From Axinella damicornis (lineage: Eukaryota; Porifera; Demospongiae; Axinellida; Axinellidae), in contig OZ007507.1 of the NCBI GenBank assembly GCA_963931865.1, positions 20,091,985 through 20,155,984 on the forward strand: a stretch of DNA of 64,000 bases. Reading direction: 5' to 3'. Numbering within the stretch: the stretch's first letter is position 1; each line of letters begins with the position of its first letter. Position numbers and translations under genes: made by a program. Of this stretch, positions 10,086-20,640 are shown piece by piece. Under the pieces are notes generated by a model. The model saw only the letters and a program-made list of their open reading frames with translations. It ran no database searches and was not told the origin of the DNA.

Positions 10086-12338
10086 GTATCCACACCTCCC
10101 AGCACTTTCCACACTTCCCAGCACTTTCCACAACATGTAGCTATAATATCCCTATATTCCTGCAAACCACATACGTACTTATAATCTTTAGCTCACATAT
10201 CTCAAAATGTATATATCAATACCTTGTCTCGTAAGCCTCCCCAGGCTGGTTGCTTGTATATATGCACATGACATAAATTTGGATTGATTGCAAGTGGGGG
10301 GTTGTCTTCTGTTCTGATCTGCATGCATGGCCCTCTTGGTGATATATATCAGTGATAATGCTTCTTGGTTATCAGGCAGTAGTTACATTTCTCTGGTAGC
10401 TCTATATACACTAGAAACAAAACATTTGCTCTGAAAAATGAGAACAGATTTAGCGATGGCCACCCCGACTCGAATACAAAGCGGACAAGGGGAAATGTCG
10501 ACTCTCGAAAAAGCTGACAAACAAGGGGAAATGCCATTAACCATGCAGCATCAGCCCCATCCCATTGAAAAATGTAGAATTTAGTGATAGCATATAGCTA
10601 GCTACAATTCGCCTGTCATAATATGGCCCCATGCTTGTCAACAAAGTGACGTTCCCCTACTACCTGCAGATCCCTTTGGCTGACGAAGCGAAGAAGCTGA
10701 CCACTATCAACACCCACAAGGGATTGTTTCAATACAACCGTTTACCATTTGGTGTTGCTTCTGCTCCAGCTGTCTTCCAGCGGACAATATGGACAGTATC
10801 CTTCAGGGTCTCCCCAATGTTTGGATGACATCTTGATCACCGGCACAAGTCATCCATACATGCAGCTACATTATTGTGTATGATGGAACCATAGATACCT
10901 ACATAATTAGAGTCTATATATCTGCCCATTCCACAGCCTGTATATTCTACTGTCATTACATCCCGGATTCTATATACCGGTAGCACAATATTAATTTCTG
11001 CATGTAGAGGAGGTTTGCTATGTAGCTATATAACATGACAAGAAATTATGTTACATATGGTTTCTAATTTCCTGGACAACTCTGTTTATATCTACTGTTA
11101 CATCCATCATTGTTCCACCTGTCCTGAAACTGTAGTACTTTCTGCCTGTGAGGGTTGTCAACATTCGGAAGGATGGATTACCAGTTTCAAATGATGGTTC
11201 CATTTCAAAAGCCAGCGCGTTACCTTTCAGCCACCAAAAATGAACGAGCCCGGCACCATGGACTCCCATCAATACATCGGCATTATGTGCAAAACGAATT
11301 TGCTCACAAATGGGCAACCGTTCCAAATGGACCACTTTGACTTCCTTATCTGGGAAACGTTTTCTTAAAACATCAACAAGTTGATCTTCATTTGCAAGTA
11401 CCCTTTGGAATTTCTTCAATTCGTCTTCTGGGTAACGTTCATAAGGTTTACGAGATATGACTACCAATGACGAATTGGGTGAATGGTAGCTGTCAGTTAA
11501 GTTACAGGCCCTGAGCGTCCGTTCCCTAAAAGAATGAAGCGGTAGTCCAGGGTAATTTGAGCCACTACATTCAAAACACTGCTTACGGAGATAGGAACTC
11601 ATTTTACATCTAAATGGAGTGCTAGAAAAGCAGCGTGGAACTGTCACCACCTTCTTGAAGCACACTGTGGCATTTGGAAGATGTTTCAGATTTATCGACC
11701 CCGGGAAGAGGGCATCATCGAACTCTGGATACAGCATCAAATCATTTGTGGAAATCCTAACAATGATGTAATCACCAGCTGCAACCTGGTGATCCCACAG
11801 AGCTTTGTGGACATTGTAATACGCCAAGAACCTAAAGTAGATGTGGAACTTTTCACTGACAAAGAAGAATGCTGTTTTATTAATCCACACATCACAAATT
11901 GAAGAAGGCTTCGGTTCGGAAATGGTTATCTTGGAGAGCAACTTTAGTTGGAAATCATCTCTTTCAACCTTCCTTGCAAAGAACTCTGTAGTTGGAGCAA
12001 CACATGAAGTCCATTCATTGTTAATCAAGAATATAGTTCCTCTTTTGTCAAACTTTCTCTCTATGGAGTTGTAAAGAAGGTTTGGCTGAATTGCTACATT
12101 TCTCAGAGTACAGCTCCCCATAGCCCCCGGGGCAAAGTCACTTCCATAACATACGATTGAGTCACTTTGGGAGACTTTATTTGAACAAACTGGAACTTGT
12201 GTTGAAAGAGTGTTCAGTAGGAATTTGCCACAAAAGCTGCTGTTACTCCACACTTTACCCTCTGGATCAACCAATGCCATTGGCCTAGACAACTGACTTG
12301 CAGCAATCTGCTTCAAGAGCTTGTCCACTGATGATTTA
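10076..12338. repeat. segmental duplication, copy 1 (partner 15104-18746)
   Basis: Starts in the CCCAGCACTTTCCACA region and runs through the RT fragment and the GT61 coding part up to 12338, where similarity to copy 2 stops inside the coding frame (…ATGATTT). From about 10408 to 12338 the copies differ at only a few positions, apart from a ~36-bp segment present only in copy 2 (16988-17023). Copy 1 lacks about 1.3 kb present in copy 2 (15436-16777). Confidence 0.9.
10631..10855 (+). pseudogene. Ty3/gypsy reverse transcriptase fragment, copy 1
   Basis: About 65 codons of an RT palm/fingers segment: YLQIPLADEAKKLTTINTHK then GLFQYNRLPFGVASAPAVFQ, typical of Ty3/gypsy pol. The frame then shifts and a short deletion removes the residues before the catalytic motif; LDDILITG is readable at about 10827-10850 in another frame. 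No integrase, RNase H or LTR was found nearby. This is a dead fragment. Confidence 0.85.
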
Positions 12339-13885
12339 TAGACGTGTGGAGTGCTGAACTGGATAGGACACTTTTCTGTCATGACTCCAAAAGGAATGCG
12401 CAGAATTGTAGTCATTACAATCAAACTGTAGTTACCAATAGGTTTACCAACAAACATGGCAGACAGTGACTCTTGAAGAATGAGGTGGGAGGTTCCGTAC
12501 AAACCGAGTCCAGTGTTTGTAAATGATAGATTTCCACTCAGATTCACATCTGTATCAATGGCAGCTATCTTAGCAAATTTGAAATGACTCTGTGACTCTA
12601 AATTACTAGAAATAGAGAAATCGGCCAAAGAGATGACCATAATAAGTCCGGATCCAGTAAATTCCTCAGGAGAAATAAATTGTATGTTGTTCATTTCCAG
12701 GATCAGGTTTCCTTGAGTGTTTTGTGCAATTACGAAGTTGTTAATCATTTTGACATCATTAAGAGAAACTTTTGTGAGCCGGCCAGGCAAATGCTGTTGT
12801 TGTTCAAGAGATATATTCATAATAGTGTTCAAAAATATAGAATTCTTGATTTCTGTTGCATAAGCAGTAGCACCACTGCCATAGTTCACAACACCTGTTT
12901 TAAAGTAAAACCTCACTTCCAAACCTTGAACGTCAAATATGCACTCATCATCAATCGTCACCTTGGACATCACAGAATCCTTGAATACGTGCAGGAGAAG
13001 AAGGCCCTCTTCATCTGAAGAGAAGTTGCTTTGCTGTATATGGATATGCACAAAGTATGACTGCTGTGAACATGCAACATTGACTCCTTGGGCTGCATTG
13101 GTAGGAATATCGGGAAATGGGGGGTTGGAGTAAGTATATATTACTGGACACCGGTACCAAGGACAAGAGTTGCCAAGAACATTACACTCAGAAATGGTGA
13201 GAGTAGTTGTGAGATTGTACCATGAATTTATGTGTGGTAGTTCACTGTCCACATAGAATATGAATGCACCTACAGCAGTGCAGATTTCTCCACCCGGTGA
13301 ATTGCTGGTTAGCATGGTTTTGGTCATCAAACTTCTTCCCATCACATTTGCACCAACAACAGCGAATCCACAGTACTCGCTGATCTGAATACAGTCCAAC
13401 ATCAGGTCAAAACAGTGATTGATGAGGAATACAGCTCTCTGGCCTGGCTGAAAGTAGAAGAACGAGATATTGATATATTTGGTAGCATTCTGGTCAATGA
13501 CTCCACCGCAGCTCTCTACAAAAATGTTTGAAATGGAGAGATTTGTTACATTGAAGAACCCAAATCCCCTCACGTCATGACTCGTGGAGTTACATTTCAC
13601 CACAGCTGGATTATCTGAGCTGTTCCCATATATGGTAAGGCCTGCTATATTCTCAACCAGGCAGAATGGGCCAGGAGGGATGTGGTGTACGATGGTGTGA
13701 GAGAGAATGATGGTGGTATTGCTCGTCAGGTTTCCAGCATCCTCACACAGATAGTAGGCAAGAGAGTTGGTGGAGGATGGGTTGGGTGTATCTTGTGAAG
13801 GGATGTGTATGACAGTTCCGTACACTGAGCAGGTGTTGGCAGTGCAGCATAACAATACTGCTAGTAGGAGGTGACTGTAGCCCAT
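11051..13885 (-). CDS. secreted repeat protein fused to a GT61 glycosyltransferase domain
   Basis: Intronless ORF on the minus strand. The frame is open to 13915, but the first ATG is at 13885, giving about 944 aa. Residues 1-25 form a signal peptide (hydrophobic core LLLAVLLCC). Residues about 30-510 are Asn/Ser/Thr- and Ile/Val-rich with many N-glycosylation sequons and short repeated strands (LTIYGNSSDN, LSISNIFVESCGGV), like a right-handed beta-helix ectodomain. From about residue 517 (12338) the sequence is nearly identical to the protein at 17460-19223. This part carries a GT61-type (DUF563; EOGT/POMGNT2-like) domain with the C-terminal motif VLMGVHGAGLVHFWWLKGN. GT61 enzymes transfer sugars in the ER/Golgi. 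The join lies exactly at the segmental duplication boundary, so this looks like a new chimeric gene. Whether the enzyme domain is active is unknown. Confidence 0.8.
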   Translation of the reverse strand: MGYSHLLLAVLLCCTANTCSVYGTVIHIPSQDTPNPSSTNSLAYYLCEDAGNLTSNTTIILSHTIVHHIPPGPFCLVENIAGLTIYGNSSDNPAVVKCNSTSHDVRGFGFFNVTNLSISNIFVESCGGVIDQNATKYINISFFYFQPGQRAVFLINHCFDLMLDCIQISEYCGFAVVGANVMGRSLMTKTMLTSNSPGGEICTAVGAFIFYVDSELPHINSWYNLTTTLTISECNVLGNSCPWYRCPVIYTYSNPPFPDIPTNAAQGVNVACSQQSYFVHIHIQQSNFSSDEEGLLLLHVFKDSVMSKVTIDDECIFDVQGLEVRFYFKTGVVNYGSGATAYATEIKNSIFLNTIMNISLEQQQHLPGRLTKVSLNDVKMINNFVIAQNTQGNLILEMNNIQFISPEEFTGSGLIMVISLADFSISSNLESQSHFKFAKIAAIDTDVNLSGNLSFTNTGLGLYGTSHLILQESLSAMFVGKPIGNYSLIVMTTILRIPFGVMTEKCPIQFSTPHVYKSSVDKLLKQIAASQLSRPMALVDPEGKVWSNSSFCGKFLLNTLSTQVPVCSNKVSQSDSIVCYGSDFAPGAMGSCTLRNVAIQPNLLYNSIERKFDKRGTIFLINNEWTSCVAPTTEFFARKVERDDFQLKLLSKITISEPKPSSICDVWINKTAFFFVSEKFHIYFRFLAYYNVHKALWDHQVAAGDYIIVRISTNDLMLYPEFDDALFPGSINLKHLPNATVCFKKVVTVPRCFSSTPFRCKMSSYLRKQCFECSGSNYPGLPLHSFRERTLRACNLTDSYHSPNSSLVVISRKPYERYPEDELKKFQRVLANEDQLVDVLRKRFPDKEVKVVHLERLPICEQIRFAHNADVLMGVHGAGLVHFWWLKGNALAFEMEPSFETGNPSFRMLTTLTGRKYYSFRTGGTMMDVTVDINRVVQEIRNHM

Positions 13886-14435
13886 TTCTGCAGGATGTAT
13901 GGATATGGTTATCACTGCATAACTATCTGATGAGTATTAATGCATGCGTGCATGGAAAAGCCTGGTGCAGGAAGTATATCACTGTAAAAAGACTAGGGTT
14001 GTTTTAACTGAGCTTACTTAACCGAGTTCCAGTTCCTATTGGCATTCTAAAATGCTATCCCAAGCAGCCCAAGAGTGATCTGGATCAAGGCCATGGCACT
14101 CCTTCTTGGGATTCATACAATGTACCTGCTTGTTCCCTTAAAAGCTTACAATCTGCATACACTGTACCTGCTTGTTACCAAAGTGTCCAATAAAAGCTTA
14201 CAATGTGTAATGCATGAGAAGCCACTCAATTGAATGCGGGTCATAAAAGGGTCCACTTGTTTGTCGCCAAATGTCCCCATGCTTGTTAACAAAGCATCTC
14301 CTAAACAGGTACATTATACTAGCTTTGATCTGCTTTCTAATTGCATGCGCAACTGAGATAACCAAACTCATGATCAGTTATAACAACCCGTCTTTTACAG
14401 TGATATATCCCTAGTCTTTTACATGCTGTTGAAGT

Positions 14436-14486
14436 TTGCGCTGGAGTTACAGTGTTCAACTGTTGAACACTGTAACTCCAGCGCAA
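14436..14486. repeat. perfect 25-bp hairpin with 1-nt loop
   Basis: Arm TTGCGCTGGAGTTACAGTGT plus TCAAC (14436-14460) is exactly complementary to 14462-14486; the loop is the single T at 14461. Confidence 0.95.
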
Positions 14487-14654
14487 GAACGAGCTTCCTG
14501 TCACTATACATCGTTTATGTTGCAAATTATGCTAGCAGTCTCTGCCTACCACTCACCCAGCATAGCTGATCGTCAAAGACTTACTACACCTGTAAATGTT
14601 ACTTGGAAACAGCAGTGTGGCTGGCACACTTCCACTGATTTTCAGTTAGTATTA

Positions 14655-14765
14655 CCGTAGTGTCCCGTTAATACGCCCCCCTATTTTGTACACTACATCC
14701 AGCCCAAAGAGGGGAGGGGGCGTATTTTCGAGTACACAATTAGTCTCGATTATACGCCCCCTCAA
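14655..14765. mobile_element. MITE-like fragment (TACCGTAGTGTCCCGTTAAT end)
   Basis: GTCCCGTTAATACGCCCCC at the left and a GGGGGCGTATTTTCGAG / ATTATACGCCCCCTC pair to the right form short inverted blocks. The pattern is that of a non-autonomous DNA element; the right end is not clearly defined. Confidence 0.45.
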
Positions 14766-15609
14766 CAAAAAGTTTTGCTACGGTTATGACACTGCCAAGG
14801 TTCATGTTCACAGTCAAACGATAGCCAGTTCTGTTCATGGTCATCATGTGTGGTCTCCCTACATTGGCGAGAAGAGCTGCACTTCAACTTGAGGGCCATA
14901 ACATTCACGACGACTTCGCGGCATGCTGTACTACTACGGCCATCCTCAAGAACAGCAATACTGTCGGTCATGAACCACGGAACATTTCCTGGTATTTCCT
15001 GCGGAAGAGTGGCTGCGAGATGACTTGTACCGTCGGTGTCAACGGTGATCTGAGAGACGATCTGCAAAGTTGCGCACGCGTAGGTGCACAGAAGACGCTC
15101 AACACCTACCAGCACTTTCCACACTTCCCAGCACTTTCCACAACATATGTATAATATCCCTATATTCCTGCAAACCACATACGCACTTATAATCTTTAGC
15201 TCACATATCTCAAAATGTATATCAATACCTTGTCTCGTAAGCCTCCCCAGGCTGGTTGCTTGGTATATATGCACGTGACATAAATTTTGATTGATTGCAA
15301 GTGGGGGGTTGTCAAGACCCTGAGTTCTGTTCTGATCTGCATGCATGGCCCTCTTGGTGATATCTTCCAGAGTCAAGACCAGCAGTGTATAGCATGATAA
15401 TGCTTCTTGGTTATCAGGCAGTAGTTACATTTGATGCATACCTCCAGTTAACACAGTAGTCCCTTAGAAGAAGCTCCGGTGCCGAGACAAAAGCACAATA
15501 TCAGATGGTATAATTATGTGCTATTTATCCTTCCATGAAATAGTATAGTGTATGAACTGTTCTCGGGGTATTCCATGCAGTTGAGAAGGCGATGACAGTG
15601 GTAGCGTTC

Positions 15610-15668
15610 TCTGGTAGCTCTATCATAGAGTCGGTAGACTCTATCATAGAGTCGGTAGACTCTATATG
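15610..15668. repeat. 21-bp direct repeat, 2-3 units
   Basis: CTCTATCATAGAGTCGGTAGA occurs twice in tandem plus a partial third unit. Confidence 0.85.
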
Positions 15669-16504
15669 TAGGGATACGACGTACACGCAATATATGCTAA
15701 TACAAAAAAATCTCTCCAAATCTCAGAAACGGCGCACTTATAAGCCTTTATAACCACATGCCGTTCATCTTCGAGTGTTTTCATGACCAACAAGACTCCT
15801 CGTGTCGCGAAAAACCGTCGCGAAAGTACCACACCAGGTACTCGCAAAACGGGCAAATAGTTTCTTTCTTCTTCTTCTTTCTTCTTTCAGACGGGCTAGC
15901 TCAACGTCGACTCAATCTCTCATGATGGTTTTCGCACGAAACAGCAGCATTTCACACCGAGTAGTGCACCTGGCCATCGCTTTTTCGCAACCTCCAAGTC
16001 TTCACCAGGCGGCTGCAGCTGCCCACTCAATAACTATGGCTTCTTTAGTCACGCCATTTTCTCGTTTGTACGCATGCGCTATCACTTAGCAACGAACGTA
16101 ATCATTACTCAAGATCGCTGAATTAGAAGTGTCTTGCGCCGTTGTGTTGACATAATTTCGTACTTCATAAAACCGAGGTAAATTCTAAACTCTGTGCGTA
16201 TAATTTATGTATGTTACTACCTACTGTGTTCTGTGAGAGGGCTGAATGCCTGTCTAAAGACTCAACAATACATAAATCTTGCTACTTGTGGTATAGCTGA
16301 TATTATGGGCTTCAGACAGGGATTACTGCCTTAGTATCCATCCAGAAAAGGGTTGACTTGGTCTTCAGCCAATGCTGGCAGTGTGAATACCAGAGTCAAT
16401 ATTGTCCATATACCAAAGCAAGGGCTCCTACTACTTGTGAGGACACCGACTTCTGCTCTGTGATGGCAAATTGCATGTGCTGCTGCTAAAAAAAATGACA
16501 TAAA

Positions 16505-16778
16505 CAAGTAATAAAAAACATTTGAAAATGTAACAGGATGTAGGGATACTAGAACGGCAAAAAGTAAGGAAACAAGGTAGGGATGATCGCACAAAACAGT
16601 GAAGTATACAATCCCCCTACATATCTTTTTTCATTATACATGTATGTGGAAAAAGATCTCTGTAGGGGGGTTGTATACTTCACTGTTTTGTGCGATCATC
16701 CCTACCTTGTTTCCTTACTTTTTGCCGTTCTAGTATCCCTACATCCTGTTACATTTTCAAATGTTTTTTATTACTTGT
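16505..16778. mobile_element. long inverted repeat (about 110-bp arms)
   Basis: The left arm beginning CAAGTAATAAAAAACATTTG (16505) pairs essentially perfectly with the right arm ending CAAATGTTTTTTATTACTTG (16778) around a ~50-nt loop. There are no coding sequences. It sits at a breakpoint between duplication copies 1 and 2. Confidence 0.9.
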
Positions 16779-17039
16779 ATACACTAGAAACAAAACGTTT
16801 GCTCACAAAAATGAGAACAGATTTAGTGATGGCCACCCCGACTCGAAAAAAAAAGCGGACAAGGGGAAATGTCGACTCTCAAAAAAGCAGACAAACAAGG
16901 GGAAATGCCATTAACCATGCAGCATCAGCCCCATCCCATTGAAAAATGTAGAATTTAGTGATAGTTATAGCTAGCTACAATCCGCCTGTTTAACAAGTGT
17001 CTCTTAAAAGCATTATAGCTACCATCATAATATGGCCCC

Positions 17040-17264
17040 ATGCTTGTCAACAAAGTGACGTTCCCCTACTACCTGCAGATCCCTTTGGCTGACGAAGCGA
17101 AGAAGCTGACCACTATCAACACCCACAAGGGATTGTTTCAATACAACCGTTTACCATTTGGTGTTGCTTCTGCTCCAGCTGTCTTCCAGCGGACAATATG
17201 GACAGTATCCTTCAGGGTCTCCCCAATGTTTGGATGACATCTTGATCACCGGCACAAGTCATCC
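17040..17264 (+). pseudogene. Ty3/gypsy reverse transcriptase fragment, copy 2
   Basis: Identical at the protein level to the fragment at 10631-10855, with the same frameshift and the same deletion before LDDILITG. It was therefore already dead when the segment was duplicated. Confidence 0.85.
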
Positions 17265-17459
17265 ATACATGCAGCTACATTATTGTGTATGATGGAACCA
17301 TAGATACCTACATAATTAGAGTCTATATATCTGCCCATTCCACAGCCTGTATATTCTACTGTCATTACATCCCGGATTCTATATACCGGTAGCACAATAT
17401 TAATTTCTGCATGTAGAGGAGGTTTGCTATGTAGCTATATAACATGACAAGAAATTATG

Positions 17460-19223
17460 TTACATATGGTTTCTAATTTCCTGGACAACTCTGTTTATAT
17501 CTACTGTTACATCCATCATTGTTCCACCTGTCCTGAAACTGTAGTACTTTCTGCCTGTGAGGGTTGTCAACATTCGGAAGGATGGATTACCAGTTTCAAA
17601 TGATGGTTCCATTTCAAAAGCCAGCGCGTTACCTTTCAGCCACCAAAAATGAACGAGCCCGGCACCATGGACTCCCATCAATACATCGGCATTATGTGCA
17701 AAACGAATTTGCTCACAAATGGGCAACCGTTCCAAATGGACCACTTTGACTTCCTTATCTGGGAAACGTTTTCTTAAAACATCAACAAGTTGATCTTCAT
17801 TTGCAAGTACCCTTTGGAATTTCTTCAATTCGTCTTCTGGGTAACGTTCATAAGGTTTACGAGATATGACTACCAATGACGAATTGGGTGAATGGTAGCT
17901 GTCAGTTAAGTTACAGGCCCTGAGCGTCCGTTCCCTAAAAGAATGAAGCGGTAGTCCAGGGTAATTTGAGCCACTACATTCAAAACACTGCTTACGGAGA
18001 TAGGAACTCATTTTACATCTAAATGGAGTGCTAGAAAAGCAGCGTGGAACTGTCACCACCTTCTTGAAGCACACTGTGGCATTTGGAAGATGTTTCAGAT
18101 TTATCGACCCCGGGAAGAGGGCATCATCGAACTCTGGATACAGCATCAAATCATTTGTGGAAATCCTAACAATGATGTAATCACCAGCTGCAACCTGGTG
18201 ATCCCACAGAGCTTTGTGGACATTGTAATATGCCAAGAACCTAAAGTAGATGTGGAACTTTTCACTGACAAAGAAGAATGCTGTTTTATTAATCCACACA
18301 TCACAAATTGAAGAAGGCTTCGGTTCGGAAATGGTTATCTTGGAGAGCAACTTTAGTTGGAAATCATCTCTTTCAACCTTCCTTGCAAAGAACTCTGTAG
18401 TTGGAGCAACACATGAAGTCCATTCATTGTTAATCAAGAATATAGTTCCTCTTTTGTCAAACTTTCTCTCTATGGAGTTGTAAAGAAGGTTTGGCTGAAT
18501 TGCTACATTTCTCAGAGTACAGCTCCCCATAGCCCCCGGGGCAAAGTCACTTCCATAACATACGATTGAGTCACTTTGGGAGACTTTATTTGAACAAACT
18601 GGAACTTGTGTTGAAAGAGTGTTCAGTAGGAATTTGCCACAAAAGCTGCTGTTACTCCACACTTTACCCTCTGGATCAACCAATGCCATTGGCCTAGACA
18701 ACTGACTTGCAGCAATCTGCTTCAAGAGCTTGTCCACTGATGATTTCAAATCGAAACCATAAGACGTAGGTTTCATATATACATCTGCTAGCCTGGTAGG
18801 CACTTCTTGTACCTCATGTACAGCTGCCGCTCTATCGCCACTGCCATTCCCAACTGGTACATGAACCTCAGATCGATTGCCTGTGCCATTCCCAACTGGT
18901 ACATGAACCTCAGATCGATTGCCTGTGCCATTCCCAACTGGTACATGAACCTCAGATTGATTGCCTGTGCCATTCCCAACTGGTACATGATGAACCTCAG
19001 ATCGATTGCCTGTTCCATTCCCAACTGTTACATGAACCTCAGGCAAAGCTGATCTATTTACAATCTCATACTGATCAGCTAATGGTACACCGGCATTACC
19101 GGCATTTATAGTTATAGCTGGTACCAGATTCGAAGGTCTGTAATACAATAAGTAAATAACCACTACCAGTTGCAAGATAACTTGAGAACAACAAAACACT
19201 AGGCCTATCGAGAGCTTTTGCAT
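17460..19223 (-). CDS. type II membrane GT61 glycosyltransferase
   Basis: Intronless 587-aa ORF with ATG at 19223. Residues about 5-28 form an uncleaved signal anchor (LVFCCSQVILQLVVVIYLLY), as in Golgi glycosyltransferases. Residues about 60-135 are a stem of about five 14-residue repeats of the type VPVGNGTGNRSEVH, each with an N-X-T/S sequon. The rest is the GT61 (DUF563) domain: a central Cys-rich part (CKMSSYLRKQCFECSGSNYP) and the C-terminal acceptor/nucleotide-sugar part with HNADVLMGVHGAGLVHFWWL. The normal type II layout suggests this is the original gene and the fusion at 11051-13885 is derived. The substrate is not predictable from sequence; known GT61 members transfer GlcNAc or xylose. 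Confidence 0.85.
   Translation of the reverse strand: MQKLSIGLVFCCSQVILQLVVVIYLLYYRPSNLVPAITINAGNAGVPLADQYEIVNRSALPEVHVTVGNGTGNRSEVHHVPVGNGTGNQSEVHVPVGNGTGNRSEVHVPVGNGTGNRSEVHVPVGNGSGDRAAAVHEVQEVPTRLADVYMKPTSYGFDLKSSVDKLLKQIAASQLSRPMALVDPEGKVWSNSSFCGKFLLNTLSTQVPVCSNKVSQSDSIVCYGSDFAPGAMGSCTLRNVAIQPNLLYNSIERKFDKRGTIFLINNEWTSCVAPTTEFFARKVERDDFQLKLLSKITISEPKPSSICDVWINKTAFFFVSEKFHIYFRFLAYYNVHKALWDHQVAAGDYIIVRISTNDLMLYPEFDDALFPGSINLKHLPNATVCFKKVVTVPRCFSSTPFRCKMSSYLRKQCFECSGSNYPGLPLHSFRERTLRACNLTDSYHSPNSSLVVISRKPYERYPEDELKKFQRVLANEDQLVDVLRKRFPDKEVKVVHLERLPICEQIRFAHNADVLMGVHGAGLVHFWWLKGNALAFEMEPSFETGNPSFRMLTTLTGRKYYSFRTGGTMMDVTVDINRVVQEIRNHM
18838..19035 (-). repeat. 42-bp coding minisatellite in the GT61 stem
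   Basis: Five tandem units, plus-strand core CATTCCCAACTGGTACATGA. They keep frame and encode glycosylation-rich stem repeats; one unit has a 3-bp insertion. Confidence 0.9.
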
Positions 19224-20180
19224 CCTTTCTTAATTAATCGGAACACTTCAACAGGCTTCCTACATCAATACAGTACATTGCTATGTATAGTCTCGTTCCG
19301 GACAAATCGAGAAAGGGTCTGGCAACAGTGGTATGGCAACGCCGTGTCCAAGAGGAATGCAAGTGCGCAGCTAATAGCTATAGCTGCACGTACAGTAGTA
19401 TAACTAGCTGAGACGTCGGATTTGGGATCACGCGCGGTACGTTTCGGCTACGCTTTGGCGTGTGGCAGTGAGGCACTAGCCCGCAAGTGGAGAGCTGACG
19501 TGCCTCAGTATTGCCAGCTCGATTTTTCCGTACTTGCTAGTTGGAGCTTTGTCTTGCTTGCGGGTATGATCGTGATCAATAAGAGTGAACCATCCGCAGT
19601 ATAGTACACAGGTCAAAGGTATATTTGCACTCGCCCAAATAGGAGCAGGCAAATACAACCGCAATCCATATACACAGAAAACACGTTCAGTAGACTGTAT
19701 GGTGCTGCCACGTTAGTGGTTGGATCCATTGAGTGGCACGAAACAGTGGCATGGTCACCACGCCATCACCCTAGTAGCTAGTGCTATCTTCATTGGCCAC
19801 TCTTCTCTGTCCAGAACAAAAGGAGGTTTTGACCAATTTTGAAAAAACAATTTCCCCCTATATTTCGCCATATCTATGTGAAGCTATAGCTGGAGAGCTA
19901 GAGGTGGGGCCAAATGTTACGAAATAGCTGGAAAAAACAGCCAAAACAATAGCCATGATGTCTGTGAAGTACATAGATCGTGAGAAAACACTGTTTCCTA
20001 GCGGTCATCTCGAAGCATGAAGTTTCCAAATGCACTGCGTGCCCTGTTCTTGATGGGACTCTGAGGTCACGAAGAGGTGGAGCCAATGTTATGATAGTTA
20101 TATATATTTTAATGACAATGGAAGGCTGGGGGACCCATATGTCAAGAGTACAGATGAATACATATACAAATACACAATTG
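19224..20180. other. intergenic; 5' flank of GT61 gene
   Basis: Upstream region of the GT61 gene. No gene, domain or clear repeat was recognised. Confidence 0.5.
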
Positions 20181-20640
20181 TTAAAGTGAAAGTTTACGTT
20201 TTCCCATGAAACTATGGTACACAAACACACCTGTGAGCCAAATGATATGAACATTCTTTGAGTGCAAAATAAATATTAGTTTGTCAATAGAGCTCATGTG
20301 GGGAAAGGAACTGTTGAGGGATCTGCAGCAGTTAAATAGTTCGTCTCTGTAATAACCTCGCCACAACCGGCAAGTGATCAGAAAATGGGTTTCATCCTCA
20401 ATTTCACTACATCTTGGACAGACACAGGGAAAAGTAATTTGGACATTTTTCCCTGTGAGAGATGTTCCTCCAGTGGAGTAGGTTTAGGGAGGGAGTATCG
20501 GCCCGTTTCAATCCTTAGTGAGTGGGAACTAGATCGTAGTCTAGCCAGTTGGATACGAATATGTCGTGGGAGGTTGAGGTATGGTTCAAATTCAAGCCTT
20601 GTTTTGAACAGACAATAATTATGTTCTCAATTTTCTGGAT
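20181..20640 (-). pseudogene. LINE-type retroelement C-terminus remnant
   Basis: Minus-strand frames give FKTRLEFEPYLNLPRHIRIQ and LRIETGRYSLPKPTPLEE. After a frame change they give RCSEIEDETHFLITC, then CRLWRGYYRDELFN. The C..C-(I)EDE-HFL..C pattern is the usual C-terminal Cys/His knuckle of non-LTR endonuclease-reverse transcriptases. Frameshifts and stops show it is dead. No RT or endonuclease core was found next to it. Confidence 0.6.

Larger units (their letters stand above)
13886..15103. other. intergenic with hairpin and TIR-like element
   Basis: Upstream region of the chimeric gene. It contains a perfect hairpin (14436-14486) and a GC-rich inverted-repeat element starting TACCGTAGTGTCCCGTTAAT (14655-14765). 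No convincing gene was found; the 204-codon minus frame 14762-15376 runs through duplicated repeat sequence and has no recognisable domain. Confidence 0.5.
15104..18746. repeat. segmental duplication, copy 2 (partner 10076-12338)
   Basis: Same content as copy 1 but with two extra stretches (about 15436-15606 and 15625-16777). The second ends exactly at the right end of a long inverted repeat (16505-16778), which marks it as the likely inserted piece, or as the piece deleted from copy 1. GT61 coding identity to copy 1 is close to 100% (one silent difference seen: ATACGCC versus ATATGCC). Confidence 0.9.

Noticed and set aside
14762..15376. 204-codon minus frame
   Set aside because: Runs across duplicated non-coding repeat (CAGCACTTTCCACA region) and has no recognisable domain or good start.
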